This document shows positions 9,038-17,966 of a stretch of DNA of 64,000 nucleotides, piece after piece (within the stretch, counting starts at the first letter, position 1; every line of letters starts with the position of its first letter). The notes beneath the pieces are model-generated. The model did not search any database and was not told the DNA's origin. It saw only the letters and a list, made by a program, of their open reading frames with translations. A program made the position numbers and the translations under genes. The stretch is from RGIG9379 sp031553005 (lineage in GTDB: Bacteria; Bacteroidota; Bacteroidia; Bacteroidales; Paludibacteraceae), in assembly GCA_031553005.1 (NCBI GenBank), contig JAVBMA010000017.1, positions 5,275-69,274 of the forward strand, read 5' to 3'.

Positions 9038-9484
9038 CTAAATAGAGTTTCCAATCATAAATGTTGCAGCCAAAGCGACAATGGCGTATAGTTCGGGGAA
9101 TACCACAAGGATCAATGTTTTACCGAAAACATCGTATCCGGATCCGATAGCCGAAATACCGTTTGCACAAACGCTTCCCTGACGCATAGCCGATATAAGG
9201 CATACCAGTCCCAGTCCGAATCCGGCTCCGAGGATTCCTCCTGCCTGCAACCATGTGATATCTGCCGTTAGCTTGCCAGCCAATAGGAAATATCCCAAGA
9301 ATCCATACAAACCCTGCGTTCCCGGAACGGAACTCAATACCATATAATTCCCGAACAGATCCGGATTTTTCTTTAATGCCCCAATGGTGGCGCTACCTGT
9401 GATTGTTACTCCCCAAGCGCTTCCTACTCCTGCTAGTCCGATAGACAAGCCAATGCCGATATAAGCTAAAATAATAGGTTCCAT
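9038..9484 (-). CDS. ntpK: V-type ATP synthase subunit K (membrane rotor proteolipid)
   Basis: Forms the ion-binding ring of the V-ATPase. The 148-residue protein is a fused double hairpin with four membrane helices (about 5-27, 48-70, 80-100, 120-145). The second hairpin has the ion-binding carboxylate Glu131 in VVFPELYAIV. Thr56 and Gln57 in PGTQGLYGF and Gln102 in MRQGS match the positions that hold Na+ in Enterococcus hirae NtpK, so Na+ coupling is likely. It is the last gene of the operon, 104 nt after subunit I, and is followed by a heptamer array. Confidence 0.95.
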   Translation of the reverse strand: MEPIILAYIGIGLSIGLAGVGSAWGVTITGSATIGALKKNPDLFGNYMVLSSVPGTQGLYGFLGYFLLAGKLTADITWLQAGGILGAGFGLGLVCLISAMRQGSVCANGISAIGSGYDVFGKTLILVVFPELYAIVALAATFMIGNSI

Positions 9485-9588
9485 AATTACTTTTTATTTG
9501 ATTTGAAATTTTAATTCGAATGTTGTTTTTTGTATTGTTACAAGTTTTTGATATTATCACTAATCACTAACCGTTAACCACTATCTCA

Positions 9589-11397
9589 TCAATTCTTACT
9601 AAACGGAATATATTTCTTTCCCCCACCTTCGAATCCCGCATTTTTGTAAAACTCAACGAATGTGAGCCGCATAGGATGGACGAAAGCGCCAAGTCCCGAC
9701 ATGAAAATATTGAGGCTGTGCCCGAAGAAAAGTATAAAAATCATAACGATCTGGCTGACAACGGGAATATCGCCGCTCAGGCTGAATGCGAGATTATTGA
9801 ATACAAATCCCATGACCGAACCGGATATGCCCAAAGCAAAAAGGCGGATATAGGACAATATATCGCCCAAAAGTCCCGTAGCAGTATTATAGCTGTCCCA
9901 CAATCCGGCTCCGATATTGATAAGCGGATTCCGTTTGGTATTGTTCAGCAGGAAGATGAACAGTACTGCTATACAGCCAAAAACGATCATGGGAATCCGT
10001 ACCTGCTCGGCTGTTGACAATCCTGTTTTGACCAATCCAAAACAACCTCCGACACCCAGAATCATAATCAGCCATCCCCAATCCCTCAGCGAAGAAAGAA
10101 AGCCGGAACGGATGCTTTTTCCGATGGCGCGGATAAACATTCCGAAGATAATCTGTACTGCTCCGATGATTAGCGCTAAGTTGAATAGCTGATCGGAGTT
10201 AAGCATAATCTTTTTAAAGTTCCGGAGCCATTCCCAATCTACAATCTTTAAATCTATTCCCAAAAATGTTCCGCTCAAAAAGCCCAGAATTACAGCCCCG
10301 CTTCCTAAAAATATGGCTAATGAAAGAATAGGCTTCATCGATGGTTTTGCCCTTCGCATAAATATAATTGCCGCGATAACGATAAGCAGCCCGTATCCCG
10401 CATCGCCTAAGCAAAGACCGAAGAAGAGCATAAAAAAAGGTGCAAAAAACGGCGTGAGGTCAACCTCGTGGTAGTTGGGCATTTCATACAATTCAGCAAT
10501 AGATTCGAATAGCCGTGCGAAATAATTATTCTTTAATTTAATCGGAACTTTATCGCTCTTTTCCGGCTTGTTTTTTTCGTAGTAAATATGTTCCTGTTCT
10601 AAAAAAGCATCAATCTCTTCCGCCGCGTCTTCGGGAACCCAGCCTTGCAGGATCATTACCTTATCATCAGCTTCTGTTGTTGTTTGCCAGTATACTTTCG
10701 CAAAGGAGTATTCGTTGCCGGCCTCGTTCAGCATAGCCTTGAATGTCTCTGTATATGCCAATGCAAACCGACTTATTTCTTCCGTCTTTTCTTTGTAGCT
10801 GCCTGCAAATAGTTTCGTTTCTGCCAACAATTCGGAAAGGCTCTTTTTGGGGAGAGTAAGCCGATCGGCTTCAATACTGAAATCGATATCTTTCGTAACG
10901 GTTATGAACCATATCACCGAACCATTGGAATCGATTTCGATCGCATTATACTCATTTTCCCATTCGGGACGGAATTTTTGTTTATTGCAACTGTAAAAAC
11001 GAATTTGATATCCGGCATCATGCAGCTTCGATATCTTTTTTCTGTCAAACTCGCCCCAAGGCTCCAGCTTTTCGATCTCCTTTTCTGCCAATTGCTGATT
11101 TAAAAGCAACTGATCGCGTTCTTCAAACAGAGCATCGGCTTTTTGGATCAATGCCTCGTCGTCTCTTTCAGCAATAACCCGGTCTGTTTTTTTATTTTGG
11201 GTAAAAAATTCCAATGAAGAGATAATCTCTTTCAGGTGTTTGCAATGCTCCAGGCGGCGTTGCATCTCATCATTTCCGGTTTCCGCTTGCGGCTTTTCGA
11301 TCACATGCAGAGCTCCTTTTTCCTGAATCTTTTTCAGAAAGGAGGTATACTCTTTGTGGTAAACCAAAAATGTGTATTTATACATTGGTGTGATCAT
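9589..11397 (-). CDS. ntpI: V-type ATP synthase subunit I (stator, a-type)
   Basis: Stator subunit that gives ions access to the K ring. Of 602 residues, the first ~320 form the cytoplasmic coiled-coil arm (charged, with many Lys/Glu), and the rest hold about seven or eight membrane helices. The key arginine of the ion path is in DILSYIRLFALGISG (about residues 510-525). It ends about 100 nt before ntpK. Length is a little short of archaeal subunit I but normal for bacterial forms with a reduced arm. Confidence 0.93.
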   Translation of the reverse strand: MITPMYKYTFLVYHKEYTSFLKKIQEKGALHVIEKPQAETGNDEMQRRLEHCKHLKEIISSLEFFTQNKKTDRVIAERDDEALIQKADALFEERDQLLLNQQLAEKEIEKLEPWGEFDRKKISKLHDAGYQIRFYSCNKQKFRPEWENEYNAIEIDSNGSVIWFITVTKDIDFSIEADRLTLPKKSLSELLAETKLFAGSYKEKTEEISRFALAYTETFKAMLNEAGNEYSFAKVYWQTTTEADDKVMILQGWVPEDAAEEIDAFLEQEHIYYEKNKPEKSDKVPIKLKNNYFARLFESIAELYEMPNYHEVDLTPFFAPFFMLFFGLCLGDAGYGLLIVIAAIIFMRRAKPSMKPILSLAIFLGSGAVILGFLSGTFLGIDLKIVDWEWLRNFKKIMLNSDQLFNLALIIGAVQIIFGMFIRAIGKSIRSGFLSSLRDWGWLIMILGVGGCFGLVKTGLSTAEQVRIPMIVFGCIAVLFIFLLNNTKRNPLINIGAGLWDSYNTATGLLGDILSYIRLFALGISGSVMGFVFNNLAFSLSGDIPVVSQIVMIFILFFGHSLNIFMSGLGAFVHPMRLTFVEFYKNAGFEGGGKKYIPFSKN

Positions 11398-11418
11398 TGC
11401 TGTGTTGTTTGTTGATTA

Positions 11419-11457
11419 CAGGAACCAGGAACTGAGAGCCAAGAATCAAGAACCGAA
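11419..11457 (+). repeat. GAACCAR-type heptamer array
   Basis: About five 7-nt units close to GAACCAA or GAATCAA on the plus strand, between the start of subunit I and the D gene. A second array of the same type in the opposite direction lies at 12222-12270. Confidence 0.6.
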
Positions 11458-11472
11458 ACTTCATGCATTTAC

Positions 11473-11516
11473 CGTAGGACGTTGTCCTACGCTGGAATAT
11501 GTCGCCCTTTCAGGGC
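11473..11516. repeat. REP-like double hairpin
   Basis: Two adjacent hairpins: CGTAGGAC-GTT-GTCCTACG (11473-11491) and GCCCT-TTC-AGGGC (11504-11516), the second followed by TTTT on the plus strand. It lies in the 184-nt gap between the D and I genes of the ATPase operon. The form is that of a dispersed extragenic palindrome. Confidence 0.6.
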
Positions 11517-11568
11517 TTTTTCGGTTACTTGTTTACTCGATAAACAGCAATCGGTCATTCTATATTTT

Positions 11569-11599
11569 AACTCTTCATTCTTCACTCTTCATTCCTTTC
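11569..11599 (-). repeat. GARTGAA-type heptamer array holding the stop of subunit D
   Basis: Minus strand: about four units close to GAATGAA or GAGTGAA. The TGA stop of the D gene (11582-11584) lies inside it, so the last residues (NEE) are encoded by the array. Confidence 0.65.
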
Positions 11600-12175
11600 C
11601 TTTTTTAATTTCACAATTTTCTGTGCCGATTTGGAAAGGTTTTCCTCATCTTCCATAAACCGTTTAATCTTTTTGATTGCCTCTTCGTAGCCCGGAATCT
11701 GGACTTTCTCGAACAAGTTTACCTTTTGGGTTGTTTTCTTGCGGGTATACTCCAGTACGGACAGTTTTTCTATATGTATTTCCCTTTTGATGCCCACCCC
11801 GGCTATTTCTTTTATTTGAGCAATCCCATCCAACCACCATTTAGGACTGTTGAACAGGCTGAATTCTTTTATTTCGTATTCTATCTCTTTCAAAAACGGT
11901 ATTCGTGTGCCTGCTATTTTTTTTGTTTCGATATGTACATTTTTAACCTCAATAATAGAGTTGTCAAATTCTCCGAACAATTCAATAGCATATTCAAATT
12001 CGCGAATCTTCTCTTTCAGTTGAGCTTCCAGTTTTTCTACATCGTCTTTAGTTTTTTTCACTTCTATGCGCAAGGCGTTTTCCTTATTTTTGATCGTAGG
12101 AAGCGACTGTATACGCATTTTTAGATTTTTGTCTAATTGCTGCAACGATGTTTTATTATATTGAAATTCGATCAT
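11582..12175 (-). CDS. ntpD: V-type ATP synthase subunit D (central stalk)
   Basis: Coiled-coil rotor shaft that links the A/B catalytic ring to the membrane ring. I chose ATG at 12175 (MIEFQYNKTSLQQL), giving 197 residues; 15 codons upstream are open but come from a repeat-rich spacer and do not look like the family. The N- and C-terminal thirds are long charged helices (about 5-75 and 140-195), as expected for an antiparallel coiled coil, with a small central region (KEIEYEIKEFSLFNSPKWW). The stop codon lies in a heptamer array. Its neighbours are the beta-barrel gene upstream and subunit I downstream. Confidence 0.88.
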   Translation of the reverse strand: MIEFQYNKTSLQQLDKNLKMRIQSLPTIKNKENALRIEVKKTKDDVEKLEAQLKEKIREFEYAIELFGEFDNSIIEVKNVHIETKKIAGTRIPFLKEIEYEIKEFSLFNSPKWWLDGIAQIKEIAGVGIKREIHIEKLSVLEYTRKKTTQKVNLFEKVQIPGYEEAIKKIKRFMEDEENLSKSAQKIVKLKKERNEE

Positions 12176-12221
12176 TGAAATGAATTTAGTTACAATAAAG
12201 TAAACGAGTGAAATTACCATT

Positions 12222-12270
12222 TCTTGGTTCCTGATTCTTGACTCTTGATTCCTGGTTCTTAATTCCTGTC
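12222..12270 (-). repeat. GAATCAA-type heptamer array
   Basis: About six to seven degenerate 7-nt units in the gap between the beta-barrel gene and subunit D, in the opposite direction to 11419-11457. Confidence 0.6.
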
Positions 12271-12276
12271 CCCTTA

Positions 12277-12921
12277 TTAAAATTTATACCCGAATCCGGC
12301 ATTTACTTCGTTTACGGTAAAATCCTGATTGAGTGAATGTTCGTAGCTTGCCGTCAGATAATATGAACTGTAAAACGTGTAAGAAATTCCGGCGGCGACA
12401 TTGAAAATAAATGCAGGATTGTAAATTTCAAATATTTGCGGATTTACACCTGCAAAAAGATCCAATCTCTTTATCCTTCCCGATATGCCAGTTTCAAATA
12501 GTTTGAATTGCACTGTAACAGGAAAATTGATACAAATACCAGTCTCAAGCGTATAAATATAATCATCCATTTCAAAATAATCATCAAAATAAATATTTCC
12601 CCTGAGTCCCGCCTGAAAGGAGATCAGATTGCTGAATTCCCTGTCTTCGTACTGTACAAAAAAGCCCAGGTAAGCCCCGTTCATAAAAGAATCGCTGGTA
12701 AAAATATTTCCATACCCGAATTGGGCAGAAAGCTGGAAACGTTTTTGGTTGTCGAAAACCACCAGCAAATTTTCCTGGGCAAACGGACTCTCTATTTCAA
12801 TTTCAGTATCATCCATCGTATTTTCATCTCCCGAAAGGATATATAATTGATTAGGGTCTTCAGCACCATACGATAAAAGACTCCAAGTGCACAATAAGAT
12901 AATAGTTACTAGCTTTTTCAT
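12277..12921 (-). CDS. Predicted outer-membrane beta-barrel protein inside the V-ATPase operon
   Basis: I do not recognise a named family. The 214-residue product starts with a signal peptide (MKKLVTIILLCTWSLLSYGA, cut near residue 19-20) and a short acidic stretch. After about residue 50 it shows alternating aromatic/hydrophobic strands such as FQLSAQFGYGNIF, GAYLGFFVQYED, AGLRGNIYFDDYF, TVQFKLFETGI and a final AGFGYKF ending in Phe, the usual signal for barrel assembly. It lies between subunits B (206 nt upstream) and D (101 nt downstream) on the same strand, yet no V-ATPase part is expected in the outer membrane. It may simply have been inserted there. Confidence 0.75.
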   Translation of the reverse strand: MKKLVTIILLCTWSLLSYGAEDPNQLYILSGDENTMDDTEIEIESPFAQENLLVVFDNQKRFQLSAQFGYGNIFTSDSFMNGAYLGFFVQYEDREFSNLISFQAGLRGNIYFDDYFEMDDYIYTLETGICINFPVTVQFKLFETGISGRIKRLDLFAGVNPQIFEIYNPAFIFNVAAGISYTFYSSYYLTASYEHSLNQDFTVNEVNAGFGYKF

Positions 12922-13081
12922 GTGAAATTTTGATTAATTAAAAATTAATGAATAAAAAATGATTTTTAGATAAACAGATTTTTAAGTTAACTTGTTCTCC
13001 CTTTCATTCTTATTCACCGCATTTCCATTTTTTTATCTCCATCAAAATTTATCTCCTGAACCCAAGCCCTCCCCTCATTGC

Positions 13082-13134
13082 CTTTTCACTTTTCACCTTT
13101 CACCTTTCAATTTTCATCTTTCCCTTTTCACCTT
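13082..13134 (-). repeat. GTGAAAG-type heptamer array holding the stop of subunit B
   Basis: Minus strand: about seven degenerate units. The TGA stop of the B gene (13128-13130) lies inside it, so the array supplies the end of the coding sequence. Confidence 0.75.
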
Positions 13135-14435
13135 CTATAATATTTCTCAAGAAGCTCTTGCCTGATATTCAACTCTTCTGCGCTAAAGTATTTAGCGAAC
13201 AGCCTCCACGTGACGTTCAGCATCTCTTCTATCTCAAGGTTGACATCGATTGCCAATATCTTATCTGCGTATTCTTTTGCAAAACCGAGGCACCGTTCAT
13301 CGTAATTTGTCAAATCAAAACCGTTTTCGAGCTTTGTTTTGGCATTTGCAGCATCAGCATATAAGCGTATAGCGGCATTCATTACCTGAGGATGGTCTTC
13401 CCTTGTCTTTTTACCGATCACCAATTGTTTGAGGCGCGACAAGCTCCGGAACGGGTCTACGATCACCTTGCTTATATCCGTATCCTTGCGGAGGAATAGT
13501 TGCCCTTCGGTAATATATCCGGTATTGTCGGGAATAGCGTGGGTGATATCGCCTCCCGAAAGTGTTGTAACGGCAATGATCGTGATTGAGCCCCCTTCGG
13601 GAAACTGTACCGCTTTCTCGTATATTTTGGATAGGTCGGAGTAGAGCGAGCCGGGCATCGAATCTTTGGACGGTATCTGATCCATACGGTTGGAAACAAT
13701 GGCAAGCGCATCGGCATAAGAGGTCATATCCGTAAGTAATACCAATACCTTTTCGTTTTTCTCTACCGCAAAATATTCGGCGGCAGTCAGCGCCATGTCA
13801 GGAATCAAAAGGCGTTCTACCGGAGGATTTTCCGTTGTATTTACAAAACTGACAATCCTGTCCATAGCCCCCGCGCTATTGAATATATTTTTATAAAAAA
13901 GATAATCATCATTGGTCATTCCCATGCCGCCGAGAATAATTTTATCCGTTTTGGCACGCAAAGCTACATTTGCCATTACGACATTGTACGGCTGATCGGG
14001 ATCTGTGAAAAACGGTATTTTTTGTCCCGAAACCAACGTATTGTTCAGGTCAATACCTGCAATGCCTGTCGCAATCAGTTCCGAAGGTTGTTTTCTTCGT
14101 ACCGGATTGACCGAAGGTCCGCCTATTTCGCGCTCTTCGCCTTCAATATCCATTCCTCCGTCGATCGGACTTCCGTAAGCATCGAAAAAACGTCCGGTCA
14201 ATTGGTCGCTTACTTTCAGGCTCGGCGCTTTTCCAAGAAAGACAACTTCGGCATTGGTGGGGATTCCTTCGGTTCCCTCAAAAACTTGCAGCGTGATAGT
14301 ATCTCCCATGATTTTTACTACCTGTGCCAATTTTCCGCCTACGGTGGCAAGTTCATCATATCCCACATCCCGGGCGGTAAGGGAGCATGTAGCTTTCGTA
14401 ACCTGCGATATGTTGGTATATATTTTTTGAAACAT
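13128..14435 (-). CDS. ntpB: V-type ATP synthase subunit B
   Basis: Non-catalytic nucleotide-site subunit of the V1 head. The 435-residue protein has the B-type features: the barrel domain (about 1-75), the family stretch PVNPVRR-like SVNPVRRKQPSELIATGIAGID, a P-loop region lacking GxxxxGKT (VSGQKIPFF), the motif DMTSYADAL and the C-terminal helical domain. Its ATG lies 9 nt after the stop of subunit A, so the two are translated from one message. The last residues and stop codon are in a heptamer array. Confidence 0.96.
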   Translation of the reverse strand: MFQKIYTNISQVTKATCSLTARDVGYDELATVGGKLAQVVKIMGDTITLQVFEGTEGIPTNAEVVFLGKAPSLKVSDQLTGRFFDAYGSPIDGGMDIEGEEREIGGPSVNPVRRKQPSELIATGIAGIDLNNTLVSGQKIPFFTDPDQPYNVVMANVALRAKTDKIILGGMGMTNDDYLFYKNIFNSAGAMDRIVSFVNTTENPPVERLLIPDMALTAAEYFAVEKNEKVLVLLTDMTSYADALAIVSNRMDQIPSKDSMPGSLYSDLSKIYEKAVQFPEGGSITIIAVTTLSGGDITHAIPDNTGYITEGQLFLRKDTDISKVIVDPFRSLSRLKQLVIGKKTREDHPQVMNAAIRLYADAANAKTKLENGFDLTNYDERCLGFAKEYADKILAIDVNLEIEEMLNVTWRLFAKYFSAEELNIRQELLEKYYRR

Positions 14436-14444
14436 ATTTTTAAA

Positions 14445-16268
14445 TTATGAGTTAGAGATATTTCCGGCTATCATTTCGTCCAGTGTATTCCGGTACTGAT
14501 TGAACTCTTTCGATTGGAATTCAGTATAATTCATTTGTTTGCAAATGTTTATCATCTTTTTGAAGAAATCCATTACTTTATTGAAGTCTTCGAAGTGGAA
14601 TTTGCTCCGGCAAATGTCAATAATCATGTCGAGCATATATTTTTGCCTTTCGATAGGGGTAACACTGTCAATTTTATCGAATGCATCCTGTTGTAATATG
14701 GCGAAATCGATGATTTCCGATTTCCAGAAAGTAATATGATAATCGGTCGGAACGCCGTCGTCTCCCAGAATATTTATTTGATCCTGTACCTCTTTCCCCC
14801 GTTGCAATATATTTTTCATCTCCTCTACTTTTGCAATCCAGTCGGGAGCCACATGCGAAGATATGTACTCTTCAAACTCGGGATATTCTATATACTTGGA
14901 GTAGCTATCGATCGGGTTGACTGCCGGATAACGTTTCCTGTCGGCGCGCGACTGCTCAAGCGCAAAGAAGCAGCGGGCTACTTTCTTGGTCGATTCGGTT
15001 ACCGGTTCTTTCAGGTTTCCTCCCGATGGCGATACGGTTCCGATAAAGGTAATAGAACCCGTCTCACCGTTGTTCAGGCGAACCATACCGGCGCGTCCGT
15101 AGAAGTTAGCAATGACAGCCGGAAGATCCATCGGGAAACCATCTTGCCCCGGTAACTCTTCCAATCGGTTACTCATTTCGCGCAGCGCTTGTGCCCAACG
15201 CGAAGTAGAGTCTGCCATTAACAGAACCTTTAAACCCATGCTCCGGTAAAATTCAGCAATCGTCATAGCCGTGTATACGGAAGCCTCGCGCGCCGCCACG
15301 GGCATATTCGACGTATTGGCAATAATAATCGTCCGCTCAATCAGCTTGCGTCCCGTATGCGGATCGATCAGTTTAGGAAATTCCGAAAAGACCTCTACCA
15401 CTTCATTCGCCCGCTCGCCGCATGCCGCTATAATTACAATATCGGCTTCCGCCTGTTTGGAGATTGCGTGCTGCAATACCGTTTTTCCGGTTCCGAACGG
15501 TCCCGGTATAAACCCGGTTCCTCCTTCCGCTATCGGATTAGCTGTATCAATGATCCGGACACCAGTCTCCAGCAATTGATAGGGGCGCAACTTTTCCTGG
15601 TATTTTTTTATCGCTTTTTTAACTGGCCATTTCTGAATCATTGTTACCTCATTCTCGTTTCCGTCCGGACTTTGCAGTATGGCAACAGTATCGTTTATTT
15701 TATAATTCCCTTCCGGCTTAATGGATTTTACAGTGTATTTCCCTTCCAAAACAAAAGGAACCATGATTTTCAACGGTTTTTGATTTTCGATCACTTCTCC
15801 CAGAAAATCCCCGGCTTCGACCGTATCCCCGGTTTTTGCCAGAGGAGTAAAGTCCCATGAAGAATCCAGATCCAACGGGAAAGTATATTCGCCACGTTGC
15901 AGGAATACGCCGTTCATTTTATCCAGATCGTTTTGTAATCCGTCGTAGTTTTTCGACAACATGCCGGGACCTAAAGTTGCTTCGAGCATGTGACCCATAA
16001 ATTCCGCCTTCGCTCCGATTTTTAATCCGCGCGTGCTTTCAAAAACCTGAGAGTAGGCATCTTTTCCTATAATCTTGATTACTTCCGCCATTAGTTTAGT
16101 CCCGTTTGTTTCGATATAGCAAATTTCGTTCTGCGAAACCGGTCCGTCTACTTCTATAATAACAAGATTGGAGATTATCCCTTTTACTTTTCCTGAGGTT
16201 GGGAGTAATTCCTTTGATTCTTCCATAACGGAAGATTTTTGCGAAGTATCGTTTATCATTGATGGCAT
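14445..16268 (-). CDS. ntpA: V-type ATP synthase subunit A (catalytic)
   Basis: Catalytic ATPase subunit of the V1 head. The 607-residue protein has the N-terminal barrel, the A-specific non-homologous insert (about 110-210), Walker A GPFGTGKT (near 255), ACGERANEV, the LLMADSTSRWAQALRE stretch and the C-terminal helical domain. A few codons before the family match (MPSMINDTSQ) make the exact start uncertain; ATG at 16256 is an alternative. It lies between the DUF2764 gene and subunit B. Confidence 0.96.
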   Translation of the reverse strand: MPSMINDTSQKSSVMEESKELLPTSGKVKGIISNLVIIEVDGPVSQNEICYIETNGTKLMAEVIKIIGKDAYSQVFESTRGLKIGAKAEFMGHMLEATLGPGMLSKNYDGLQNDLDKMNGVFLQRGEYTFPLDLDSSWDFTPLAKTGDTVEAGDFLGEVIENQKPLKIMVPFVLEGKYTVKSIKPEGNYKINDTVAILQSPDGNENEVTMIQKWPVKKAIKKYQEKLRPYQLLETGVRIIDTANPIAEGGTGFIPGPFGTGKTVLQHAISKQAEADIVIIAACGERANEVVEVFSEFPKLIDPHTGRKLIERTIIIANTSNMPVAAREASVYTAMTIAEFYRSMGLKVLLMADSTSRWAQALREMSNRLEELPGQDGFPMDLPAVIANFYGRAGMVRLNNGETGSITFIGTVSPSGGNLKEPVTESTKKVARCFFALEQSRADRKRYPAVNPIDSYSKYIEYPEFEEYISSHVAPDWIAKVEEMKNILQRGKEVQDQINILGDDGVPTDYHITFWKSEIIDFAILQQDAFDKIDSVTPIERQKYMLDMIIDICRSKFHFEDFNKVMDFFKKMINICKQMNYTEFQSKEFNQYRNTLDEMIAGNISNS

Positions 16269-16332
16269 TATCTGTTATTGTAAAATCGTTTAAACTCTCT
16301 TTGGAAAACTATTTTTCCATGCAAAAAACTTT

Positions 16333-17178
16333 TTAAGCTTCTGCTTTCCGTGAATCCCCGGAGGTGCTTTTTATTAATTGTCCGATCGTATCGTTGAAAA
16401 TAATATTGCCCCGTTCTTTGTTCAATGAGCTCCACCTGGATATTATTTCTGTCTGTAAGAGAAAAACAATGATCCTTTCGATTGAGAAATAATGAAAGAA
16501 ACTGTTTTCTTCCAAATATTTCCATTTTATCATATCTATTGCTTTTTCTCTTTCATAAATATTTGCATCGTCGATTGCAATACGAAGAACTTCTTCCAGT
16601 TCGTCGCTCATCCCATGCAATCCGAAATCTTTGGAGTTGGATGTACGTATGGATTCTGCTATTTCGTTATCGCCAACAACCGATTTCCGTTGTTCCAATC
16701 CGTATTTATGGCAGCTGCTTCCAACTTGTATATTGTTAATGTTCAGTTCGAAGGATAACCAATCCTGCAAAAAAATATTCCCCGATTGCTGAACATATTC
16801 ATAATAAAGGGATGCCAGTTGTTCTTCCCATCCCAGATCACTTATGACCGGAACCCCTTCGGAAAAAGCGCGCAAAAAGCGGGAGATATATTCCGGGCAA
16901 TCGGCTCTTACTTCTCCAAGCTCTTTCACATCGCGTATATACGACAATAATTCTTCCTTAGTATAATTACCTTCCTGCTTTATTCCGGCATCTTGCTTTC
17001 GGAGAAGTTTCATCAGGTTAATATTATCATACCTCAGGAAAATAAGCTGTACGGATTCAAAATCTTTCACCGTGAGTTCTTCCCTGAGTCCATTTCTCAA
17101 TGCCGTCATATCCAGTTGAAGCGTTGTATCTTCAAACCGAATATCAGGCAACCCCGATATGTAATAATAATAGTTCAT
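16333..17178 (-). CDS. DUF2764 family protein of the V-ATPase operon
   Basis: A soluble, mostly helical protein of 281 residues that begins MNYYYYISGLPDIRFEDTTL, the typical start of DUF2764 proteins. In Chlamydia, spirochaetes and Bacteroidota this gene sits between subunits E and A, as here. It has no catalytic motif. Because the operon shows no gene for subunits C or F, a stalk or linker role is a fair inference, but it is not shown by the sequence. Spacing is 56 nt from E and 64 nt to A. Confidence 0.85.
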   Translation of the reverse strand: MNYYYYISGLPDIRFEDTTLQLDMTALRNGLREELTVKDFESVQLIFLRYDNINLMKLLRKQDAGIKQEGNYTKEELLSYIRDVKELGEVRADCPEYISRFLRAFSEGVPVISDLGWEEQLASLYYEYVQQSGNIFLQDWLSFELNINNIQVGSSCHKYGLEQRKSVVGDNEIAESIRTSNSKDFGLHGMSDELEEVLRIAIDDANIYEREKAIDMIKWKYLEENSFFHYFSIERIIVFLLQTEIISRWSSLNKERGNIIFNDTIGQLIKSTSGDSRKAEA

Positions 17179-17209
17179 TAGCTACGAGTTACAAAAAGTC
17201 TCTATCTTA

Positions 17210-17240
17210 ACTTTCACCTTTCAATTTTCATCTTTCACCT
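17210..17240 (-). repeat. GTGAAAG-type heptamer array holding the stop of subunit E
   Basis: Minus strand: about four units. The TGA stop of the E gene (17235-17237) is part of the array. Confidence 0.75.
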
Positions 17241-17831
17241 CTCAAAAAGTATTTTTATCATTTCCGGTCTCAGGAATTGTTTGAAATATTGAATAAAAGC
17301 CTCTTCTCCGACCTTAATTTTGTATCCGCCTTTTTCGGAGACAATGACAAAATCCGTTTTTAATCCGTTTACCTGTTTTATCTCAAGGTTATTGTCCAAT
17401 AACTCTGCTGCTTTTGCCTTGAAAAAGTTTATGAGCGGCTCTTTGTCTGATACCTGAATCGTGACAGGCTCGTTTTTTGTAATCTCTTGAGATATGGATA
17501 AGATGATTTTTTGTAAAAAATCTTTTTCTTTAAATGCTTCGGAAACGCTTTCCTCTACGATTCTACGGGAGATAAGGTTTGTTATTTCCGAGCGTAGTGA
17601 ATCTACCGACCTTTTGGCAAAAAGGGAAATTTCCGATTTGCTGTTTTTCTCAAGGTTTTCGGCTTTTTTGGAAGCAGCGGTTTCTATCTCACGAGCTTTT
17701 TTATGTGCCTGTTCGATAATTTGTTTTGCTTGAGAGTTGGCTTCGGTTATAATTTCTTCAGCCTCTTTTTTCCCTTTTTCCAATCCTTCAGTATATATTT
17801 TATCGGTAAGTTCCTGAAGCTTATTATTCAT
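17235..17831 (-). CDS. ntpE: V-type ATP synthase subunit E (peripheral stalk)
   Basis: Peripheral stalk subunit that holds the A/B head still. The 198-residue protein has a long Lys/Glu/Ala-rich helix (about 1-75, with AEEIITEANSQAKQIIEQAHKKA-type heptads) and a globular C-terminal part that would bind the top of the head. It is the first gene of the operon. A TATATTTG box lies about 135 nt upstream. No G/H partner subunit is seen. Confidence 0.9.
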   Translation of the reverse strand: MNNKLQELTDKIYTEGLEKGKKEAEEIITEANSQAKQIIEQAHKKAREIETAASKKAENLEKNSKSEISLFAKRSVDSLRSEITNLISRRIVEESVSEAFKEKDFLQKIILSISQEITKNEPVTIQVSDKEPLINFFKAKAAELLDNNLEIKQVNGLKTDFVIVSEKGGYKIKVGEEAFIQYFKQFLRPEMIKILFER

Positions 17832-17966
17832 AATGATATCTGTTTTTTGTTGAACCTGTAATTTTCGATAGGCTTAATATTTTTGCCTTATTTCATTATT
17901 TCAGAACCTAAATATAGAGTAAACAAAAGATAAATCACAAATGTTTGTTTTATTCTCTCTTGGCGG

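Noticed and set aside
12176..12220. Extended N-terminus of subunit D from 12220
   Set aside because: The 15 extra residues (MVISLVYF ...) are encoded by the repeat-rich spacer; family members start near MIEFQYNKTSL.
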